Assembly (NCBI RefSeq): GCF_047511655.1
Contig: NC_133390.1
Coordinates: forward strand, 127,029,583-127,093,582
Reading direction: 5' to 3'
Length of the DNA stretch: 64,000 nucleotides
Origin: Castor canadensis
Lineage: Eukaryota > Chordata > Mammalia > Rodentia > Castoridae
The translations under genes and the position numbers were made by a program. The notes under the pieces are model-generated. The model did not search any database, was not told the origin of the DNA, and worked only from the letters and a program-made list of their open reading frames with translations. Within the stretch, counting starts at the first letter, position 1. Each line of letters starts with the position of its first letter. This document shows positions 60,501-64,000 of this stretch, in pieces.

Positions 60501-62394
60501 CTGGTTTGATTTTTTTTTTTTTTTTTTTTTTTGGTGGTACTGGAGTTTGAACTCAGGGCCTCTTACTTGCTAGGCAGCACTCTACCGCTTGAGCCATACT
60601 CACAGACATTTTTGCTTTATTTATTTTTCAGTTAAGGTCTCATGCTTTTCCTGCCAAGCAAGCCTGGACCTTGATCATCCTACTCATGATTTGCTGGGAT
60701 GAAAAACACATGCCACCACGCCCAGCTTTTTTATTGAGGTATAATCTTACTAACATTTTGCCCATACTGGTCTCAAACTGGAGATCCTCCTGCGTCTGCC
60801 TCCCAAGTGCTAGGGTTACAGGCATGTGAGGTTACATGCCCAGCAAATTAACAATATTGATAATAAAGATCTTGTTGGCACCTTTTAATAAATCAGAAAC
60901 CCTTGATAAATGCATATTAACTATACATAATAGGTGCTCCAAGTTGTTTTAAGTCGAATTTAGCTTGGGAATTTAGTTTCCTAGCATGTGCAAAGACCTG
61001 CAAAAAAAACAAAAGTCCATTTTAAGTACATACTCTTCTGATACTAGGGGCTTAATAAAGTGTAATGTTGAAAAATAACCACTTTATCAATTTCTGTTAA
61101 ATTGATTTATACCATGAATTTTAATTGAAATTATGGAAAATGAAATTCAATCACAAACAGAATATTTGAAGTTAACACTTTCTACTATGATGCAGACCAC
61201 AAAAAATTCACCAGGTGTGGTGGCACACATCTATAATCTCAGCACTCAGGAGGCTGAGCAGGACAACCTTGAGTATGAGGCTAACATGAGCTATATAGCA
61301 AGACTCACCAGAAAACAAACAAAAAACACCCAAAAGAAGGCTGAAGAAATTTATCCTCTCCCCAAAAAAGGAGTCTTCTGAGCAGGCAGAAAGTCAGACA
61401 TCAGGAAACAATCCTTCATTCATCACAGACAAAAGACATCAGCAGGCCTGCAGTTTAATTATTCAGACACAAGCATCTGATGTGGAAAACTAGTAGTTTC
61501 ATAATGTGATGGAGGAATCAGAAGCAGCATAGCATAACCATAACAATGCTTCGGGTAAGTGGCACCAGAAGCAACATCAACCGTCCTTCCCTGAACACTG
61601 TCATTTGCTGCACCAGAATTTTCTGGGGTATGGAAATCAGAACTGAAAGCTATACCTCTTGCTCTGCCCACTTCCCGCTATGCTCGTGAGAGCTGGACTC
61701 TAGACTCATCTTCTATAGATACAAGCAATTTATATTAATTCTAGGGCAATATTTTATAGGTGATATTTAAATAAATGACTGATTTTTTATAGATGATTTT
61801 ATAAATGACTGTGAACAGGAAAAAAAGTCACAAAAGCAACATGAGAGCATCATTCTGTATTCTACACTATGTCTACTGGATTAAAAAAAAATTATCCCAG
61901 CACTCAAGAGGCTGAGGCAGGAGAATGAACCCTGCCTCAAAGAAAAAAAAAAGTTATCTAGGAAAACTAATACTATACAATACTATACTATACAATGCAG
62001 TACTATACTGATGGCTCCAAAGAGTGGGGCTCTGTGTAGGCCTGGCTTAGTCTGTGCAAAAGTCTTTGGGCAAGTCACAATCTAGCTCTGACTTTCTACG
62101 TTGAAAGGAAAGGCACCACAAGGATAAAAGAAAAATAGATATGAGAGGAAAAAAAAAAAAAATAAAACCTGGAAAACAAAACAGTTGTTCAGCCTTGGTG
62201 AGTATCTCCAGGAAGCAAACTAACCTTTGTGCAAACTACTAGTACCGGAATGCCCAGGTTATGTGTAAGTGTATCCGCACCCAGAGGTAAAACGACACTG
62301 TCGTCTCTGTCCTCCTGTGCTGCAGTGTTTCTTCTCTGAGGAGAAGCTGGGAAATCTTCTCCTGGCTCTACGTATTCTTGGAAGTCTCTAATCA
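45482..62394 (-). CDS. DYNC1LI1: DYNC1LI1, exons 5-13 (partial gene)
   Basis: Cytoplasmic dynein 1 light intermediate chain 1. It binds the dynein heavy chain through a Ras-like fold and cargo adaptors (BICD, Hook, Spindly families) through its C-terminus. Nine exons totalling 1,007 nt give the C-terminal two thirds, roughly human residues 190-523. Seen in order: the rest of the G-like domain ([38 protein letters not shown]), the linker ([17 protein letters not shown], then ITKPPVRK), and the disordered tail. The tail contains the adaptor-binding helix [17 protein letters not shown], a Gly-rich segment and the end [14 protein letters not shown]. Splice sites and phases all agree. The nucleotide-binding N-terminal part (exons 1-4) is past 64,000. 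CDK-type SP sites (PASPQRR in exon 5; several in exon 11) fit its known mitotic phosphorylation. Confidence 0.97.
45792..46005 (+). repeat. Composite SINE, DYNC1LI1 intron 12
   Basis: A B1-like half (GGCATGGTGGTACATGCC) and ID-like half (GAGTTCAAACCCTAGTACTG) precede an AAAAC-repeat tail. Confidence 0.85.
46176..46273 (+). repeat. ID-like SINE
   Basis: GTGGCTCAAGAGGTATAGC, GAGTTCAAACCCCAGTACCA and an AAAAC tail. It is antisense to DYNC1LI1. Confidence 0.87.
46278..46680 (+). mobile_element. L1M 3' fragment, old
   Basis: ATGGAATATTACTCAGCAAT, ACATGAATGAACCTCAAAAA and TTGCCTACAACTGGGGG follow an L1 3' region in order. It has no ORF and ends just 33 bp from exon 12. Confidence 0.75.
46713..46868 (-). 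CDS. DYNC1LI1: DYNC1LI1 exon 12, adaptor-binding helix
   Basis: A 156-nt exon encoding [20 protein letters not shown], then a Gly/Ser/Pro-rich stretch and SSAKKSG. The paired phenylalanines and leucines of the helix are the known contacts for dynein adaptors and are intact. Acceptor TTAACAG, donor GTATCA. Confidence 0.97.
46869..47861. other. DYNC1LI1 intron 11, left part, no gene seen
   Basis: This is AT-rich. GGATACCAAGGGTCTACTGT at 47,507-47,526 is a reversed Tigger-type terminal repeat, so a further DNA-transposon remnant probably ends there. Confidence 0.45.
47862..48126 (+). repeat. B1-like SINE and ID-like SINE
   Basis: The B1-like unit (47,862-48,006, GGGTATGGTGGCTCATGC) is followed by an ID-like unit (48,042-48,126, GGACTGGCTCAAGCTGTAC). 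Confidence 0.82.
48486..48606 (-). CDS. DYNC1LI1: DYNC1LI1 exon 11
   Basis: A 121-nt exon encoding [20 protein letters not shown] and [20 protein letters not shown], in the Ser/Pro-rich tail. Acceptor ACTGAG, donor GTATAT. Confidence 0.96.
48786..49115 (+). repeat. Composite SINE with duplicated B1-like part
   Basis: Two B1-like segments are followed by an ID-like half (GAGCACCTGCCTGGCAAGC, GAGTTCAAACCCTAGTAAC) and an A-rich tail, in DYNC1LI1 intron 10. Confidence 0.82.
49212..49490 (+). repeat. MIR split by an inverted ID-like SINE
   Basis: MIR-like sequence at 49,362-49,490 (CCCCATCTACAAAATGGGGC, GCTGTTGTGAGGATTTG) and left at 49,212-49,268 is interrupted by a minus-strand ID-like SINE (49,269-49,361). 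Confidence 0.7.
49693..49737 (-). CDS. DYNC1LI1: DYNC1LI1 exon 10
   Basis: A 45-nt micro-exon encoding [15 protein letters not shown]. Acceptor TTTCAG, donor GTCAGT, both phase 0. It is too short to show as an open frame. Confidence 0.95.
49968..50027 (-). CDS. DYNC1LI1: DYNC1LI1 exon 9
   Basis: A 60-nt exon encoding [20 protein letters not shown]. Acceptor TTTCAG, donor GTATGA, phase 0 on both sides. Confidence 0.95.
50185..50395. mobile_element. hAT-Charlie MITE
   Basis: GAGCTGTCCACTAAGTATCT, AATGTTCTATGACC and CAGCACTTGAAATGTGGCTAG are in the order of an old hAT-Charlie short element. Confidence 0.65.
50540..51133 (+). mobile_element. L2 LINE fragment with nested SINE
   Basis: CAGTACCTGATTTGGTGCTC, AATAAGTATTTGAAGGATGA at the right end, and C/T-rich upstream text (CCCAGGAGTCAGACTGTGTC) are L2-like. 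A minus-strand ID-like SINE sits at 50,807-50,891. Confidence 0.65.
51134..51854. other. DYNC1LI1 intron 8, no gene seen
   Basis: This is AT-rich intronic sequence with no recognisable repeat or exon. Confidence 0.5.
51855..52312 (+). repeat. Two composite SINEs in tandem
   Basis: The first is 51,855-52,043, with a shortened ID-like half. The second, 52,083-52,312, has an AAAAC tail. It lies 79 bp from exon 8. Confidence 0.83.
52392..52503 (-). CDS. DYNC1LI1: DYNC1LI1 exon 8
   Basis: A 112-nt exon encoding [20 protein letters not shown] and [17 protein letters not shown], after one base that completes Ile from exon 7. Acceptor TTCCAG, donor GTAACA. Confidence 0.96.
52763..52848 (-). repeat. 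ID/B2-like SINE
   Basis: GGTGCTGGGGATGGAACCCA and CACTGAGCTACACCCTGAGC mark a reversed unit, slightly different from the common ID-like copies. Confidence 0.75.
53210..53345 (-). CDS. DYNC1LI1: DYNC1LI1 exon 7
   Basis: A 136-nt exon encoding (Y)[19 protein letters not shown] and [20 protein letters not shown], ending VFI split across the intron. End of the G-like domain. Acceptor TTCAG, donor GTGAGT. Confidence 0.95.
53618..54033 (+). repeat. B1-like fragment and composite SINE
   Basis: A partial B1-like unit (53,618-53,697) is followed by a composite SINE (53,847-54,033) that ends abruptly after TGAGTTCC, where a Tigger-like element begins. Confidence 0.75.
54033..54361 (+). mobile_element. 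Tigger-like remnant, second copy
   Basis: ATGGAGACCCTGG, CACCTTTCAACAGATTCCAA and ACAAAATGAAGGGCAGGGAA match the interior of the element at 6,498-6,945 in the same order. The ends are lost. Confidence 0.6.
54363..54537 (-). repeat. Composite SINE
   Basis: The inverted ID-like half (TTTTGAACTCAGGGCCTGC) and inverted B1-like half (GTAGCTAGGATTACAGGCA) interrupt the Tigger-like remnant. Confidence 0.83.
54538..55551. other. DYNC1LI1 intron 6, no gene seen
   Basis: This is very AT-rich. An A-run at 54,961-54,975 is followed by a repeat of the words AACACTTAGGCT (54,950 and 54,974). A longer A-run lies at 55,220-55,240. Confidence 0.5.
55552..55843 (+). repeat. B1-like fragment and composite SINE
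   Basis: The composite unit 55,622-55,843 has GGGTATGGTGGTTCATACC, an internal A-run and an ID-like half (GAGGTCCTAAGTTCAAATG). Confidence 0.8.
55844..56339. other. DYNC1LI1 intron 6, no gene seen; (CTAC)n
   Basis: AT-rich, with a short (CTAC)n run at 56,131-56,152. Confidence 0.55.
56340..56770 (-). repeat. ID-like SINE and SINE cluster
   Basis: A diverged ID-like unit (56,356-56,425) is followed by T-run, ID-like and two B1-like segments (56,461-56,770). Confidence 0.78.
56771..57177. other. DYNC1LI1 intron 6, no gene seen
   Basis: The open frame at 56,973-57,197 is not supported by any splice context. No repeat was recognised, though CAGAACACAGAATGATTAAT and an adjoining AGAGGTAAGA may be chance splice-like sequence. 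Confidence 0.4.
57178..57460. repeat. ID-like SINEs in opposite orientation
   Basis: A minus copy at 57,178-57,269 and a plus copy at 57,386-57,460 (GGTGGAGTGGCTCAAGCAG, degraded B-box) form a potential inverted pair. Confidence 0.75.
57461..58446. other. DYNC1LI1 intron 6, no gene seen
   Basis: Open frames at 57,272-57,640 and 57,726-57,938 have no gene context. The text near 57,050-57,950 could be a retroviral fragment but I cannot support it. Confidence 0.4.
58447..58565 (+). repeat. B1-like SINE
   Basis: TATAACCCCAGCACTGGGGA and GTTTGAGGCCAGCCTGGGC precede an A-rich tail. It lies 340 bp from exon 6. Confidence 0.82.
58908..59001 (-). CDS. DYNC1LI1: DYNC1LI1 exon 6
   Basis: A 94-nt exon encoding [20 protein letters not shown] and [11 protein letters not shown] plus the first base of Tyr. 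Acceptor CAACAG, donor GTATCC. Confidence 0.95.
59175..59511 (+). repeat. Composite SINE with duplicated B1-like part
   Basis: Two B1-like segments, then an ID-like half (GTGGTAGAGCACCTGCC, GAGTTCAAACCCCAGTACTG) and an A-run at 59,493-59,506. Confidence 0.83.
59512..59967. other. DYNC1LI1 intron 5, no gene seen
   Basis: AT-rich intronic sequence with no recognisable feature. Confidence 0.5.
59968..60290. repeat. ID-like SINEs, both orientations
   Basis: A minus fragment (59,968-60,038, GGGCTTGAACTCAGGGC) and a plus unit of the older type (60,190-60,290, GATTTGATCCCCAGCACC). Confidence 0.75.
60508..60845 (-). repeat. ID-like plus two B1-like SINE units
   Basis: A long T-run (60,509-60,532), an inverted ID-like unit and two inverted B1-like segments ending GGTTACAGGCATGTGAGG. 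Confidence 0.82.
61204..61330 (+). repeat. B1-like SINE
   Basis: GGTGTGGTGGCACACATC and CTCAGCACTCAGGAGGCTGA precede an AAAC-rich tail. A further B1 scrap lies at 61,890-61,945. Confidence 0.8.
62013..62158 (+). repeat. 146-bp direct repeat, copy 1
   Basis: This is identical, base for base by eye, to 62,600-62,745. It begins GGCTCCAAAGAGTGGGGC and ends in an A-run. A TTTGGGCAAGTCACAATC part vaguely resembles MIR. It lies 66 bp beyond the donor of exon 5. Confidence 0.92.
62225..62394 (-). CDS. DYNC1LI1: DYNC1LI1 exon 5
   Basis: A 170-nt exon encoding [20 protein letters not shown] through [20 protein letters not shown] and CTK, entering on two bases of Leu. It holds the PASPQRR CDK-type site. 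Acceptor TTTCAG, donor GTTAGT. Identical 146-bp sequences lie on both sides of it. Confidence 0.96.
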
Positions 62395-62599
62395 CTGAAA
62401 ATCAAAGTAAATAGATTTAGAAATTGCTTTATTTCAGCAGGTAGCTATTTCTGCCATAACTTAAATATGTATTTTACTAGGGTTTATACTTAATGTCATG
62501 TAAGAAAAGCAAAAAAAGGATTTGAGAAATATATTTCAAGGAAGAGCATACAAGCAACAGATCCACATCAATGATACTAGAGCACAATACTATACTTTT

Positions 62600-62745
62600 G
62601 GCTCCAAAGAGTGGGGCTCTGTGTAGGCCTGGCTTAGTCTGTGCAAAAGTCTTTGGGCAAGTCACAATCTAGCTCTGACTTTCTACGTTGAAAGGAAAGG
62701 CACCACAAGGATAAAAGAAAAATAGATATGAGAGGAAAAAAAAAA
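62600..62745 (+). repeat. 146-bp direct repeat, copy 2
   Basis: The second copy is 587 bp to the right, on the acceptor side of exon 5. About 15 bp before each copy (ACTATACT) is also similar. After it the sequences diverge. Confidence 0.92.
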
Positions 62746-62769
62746 TTCCCTAACTTAATAATACATTGC

Positions 62770-63228
62770 TAGGGTGGGGGGCATAGTTCAAGTAGTAGAG
62801 CGACTACCTAAAAAGCACATGCTAGGTGACTTTCTAGTATTAGCTTCCTTTCTGTAAGCCCTTTATTCAGGCTCAATCTTGGGCCACATTCATTCTTAAA
62901 CCCTGGTAAAAATTAGTAAAAGTTTACTAATGCTGATAAACTTTTAGAATTTGTGACATTATCAAAATCATCACTTAAAAAGAAAATGTGAATGTATCAA
63001 GAGCTTTACTTTGACTTAGAAATTACCTTTTCTAAGAATTCTCAAGGACACAATCAGTGATGCATACACACAGGAATTTCATGTTTAAGAGTAAAACAAC
63101 ATATCTGAAAAATTATCCACTGCATAGGACTAAAACAGTGTAAGAGGGCTAGCAGAGTGGCTCAAGTAGTAGAGTGCCTGCCTAGCAAGTATGAGGCCCT
63201 GAGTTCAAACCTCAGAATGTACAAAAAA
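62770..63228 (+). repeat. ID-like SINEs (62,770-62,823 partial; 63,146-63,228)
   Basis: The first lacks its 3' half. The second is complete (GTGGCTCAAGTAGTAGAGTG, GAGTTCAAACCTCAGAATG). Between them no gene is seen. Confidence 0.75.
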
Positions 63229-63327
63229 ACAGTGTAGAAAGAAATGTTACAGAGAGATATAAAATAGCAAATTTTCAAAGAATATTTAACACAATAGGAA
63301 AAGAATCCTATTAAGAGTAAGAGAGTG

Positions 63328-63510
63328 GGGCATCAGTGGCTCACGCCTGTAATCCTAGCTACTCAGGAGGCAAAAATCAGGATTTTGGTTTGAAGCCAGT
63401 CAGGGCAAACAGTTTGCGAGAACCTCTCTTGGAAAACCTACACAAAAAAAGGGCTGGTGGAGTGGCTCAAGGTGTAGGTCCTGAGGTCAAACCCCAGTAC
63501 CGCAAAAAGA
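63328..63510 (+). repeat. Composite SINE
   Basis: GTGGCTCACGCCTGTAATCC, GGGCTGGTGGAGTGGCTCAA and CAAACCCCAGTACCGC with an A/G-rich tail. It looks less diverged than most copies here. Confidence 0.87.
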
Positions 63511-63833
63511 AAAAGAAAAGAAGAAAACCAAAGTATGACTCCAACTTAGAAATAAAAGAAAATACCAGGAAAAATACACTAACATATATTTTATGTATAT
63601 TACTTACATAACTTGGAAAAAGGTTACTTTTTTTTAAACAAAAGTAATTCTGAGCCAGATCATTTTTGGATTATGAATACTGACTCCCAGAGGAAAACTT
63701 TTGAATTTACCTAAGGTCAAGGAAGAGGGAATCTTGAACAGTTGAGTATGATTCCTCCAGGAACACAGACACATATACCATTAGCAGCTCTGTGGGCTCT
63801 TACCTTTAATAGAGGTCAGAATTTGAGATTCAA

Positions 63834-63915
63834 CAGTGGCTTCCAAATTGTACTATGCATCAGAATCACCCAAAGCAGTCATTAAATTAGATTACTGGCT
63901 CTACCTCAACAGTTG
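63834..63915 (+). mobile_element. MER5-like hAT MITE fragment
   Basis: CAGTGGCTTCCAAATTGTAC, then GCATCAGAATCACCCAAAGC and TTAAATTAGATTACTGGCTC match the opening of a MER5-type element. Confidence 0.65.
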
Positions 63916-63929
63916 GTATTTTGTTTTTG

Positions 63930-64000
63930 TTTTTTTCTTTCTTTCTTTTTGAGACAAGGTATTACTTTCTTTATAGCCCCAGCTGGCCTACAGCTCCCAA
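63930..64000 (-). repeat. B1-like SINE, cut by window end
   Basis: A T-rich start, TTTTGAGACAAGGTATTAC and CCCCAGCTGGCCTACAGC. It continues past the edge. Confidence 0.7.

Overview
This window is vertebrate nuclear DNA. It has split genes with GT-AG introns, one CpG-island promoter and very dense interspersed repeats. The dominant short repeats are tRNA-derived ID-like SINEs (GAGTTCAAACCCCAGTA type), often fused to a 7SL/B1-like unit. That combination suggests a rodent, and within rodents I think a castorimorph such as beaver. The species is an inference, not a reading. The two genes are adjacent in human 3p22, which fits conserved synteny.

Positions 1-11,960 hold the 5' three exons of CMTM6 on the minus strand, with its CpG-island promoter near 11,420-11,960. 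Exon 4, with most of the last membrane helix and the 3'UTR, lies off the left edge. Positions about 11,960-44,600 are intergenic and almost wholly transposon-built. They contain several LTRs, old L1M fragments, hAT/Charlie pieces and a nested block at 24,345-41,781. That block contains a degraded minus-strand class I endogenous retrovirus (gag, pol, env and LTRs), a plus-strand ERV fragment with its own primer-binding site and gag start, and two minus-strand L1 copies. The larger L1 keeps its 5'UTR but lacks ORF1 and the ORF2 endonuclease. Positions 44,600-64,000 hold the 3' nine exons of DYNC1LI1, also minus strand. Exons 1-4 are beyond the right edge.

Both host genes look intact as far as they are visible: every exon keeps splice sites, phase and frame. 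CMTM6 is a MARVEL-domain membrane protein that protects PD-L1. DYNC1LI1 is the dynein light intermediate chain that links the motor to cargo adaptors. Apart from adjacency I see no functional link. I found no bacterial-style system, CRISPR array or convincing novel gene. The most notable observations are an exact 146-bp direct duplication bracketing DYNC1LI1 exon 5, head-to-head L1 5' ends forming an inverted repeat, the nested provirus block, a perfect CpG-containing palindrome in CMTM6 intron 1, and a hairpin-prone microsatellite in the predicted DYNC1LI1 3'UTR.
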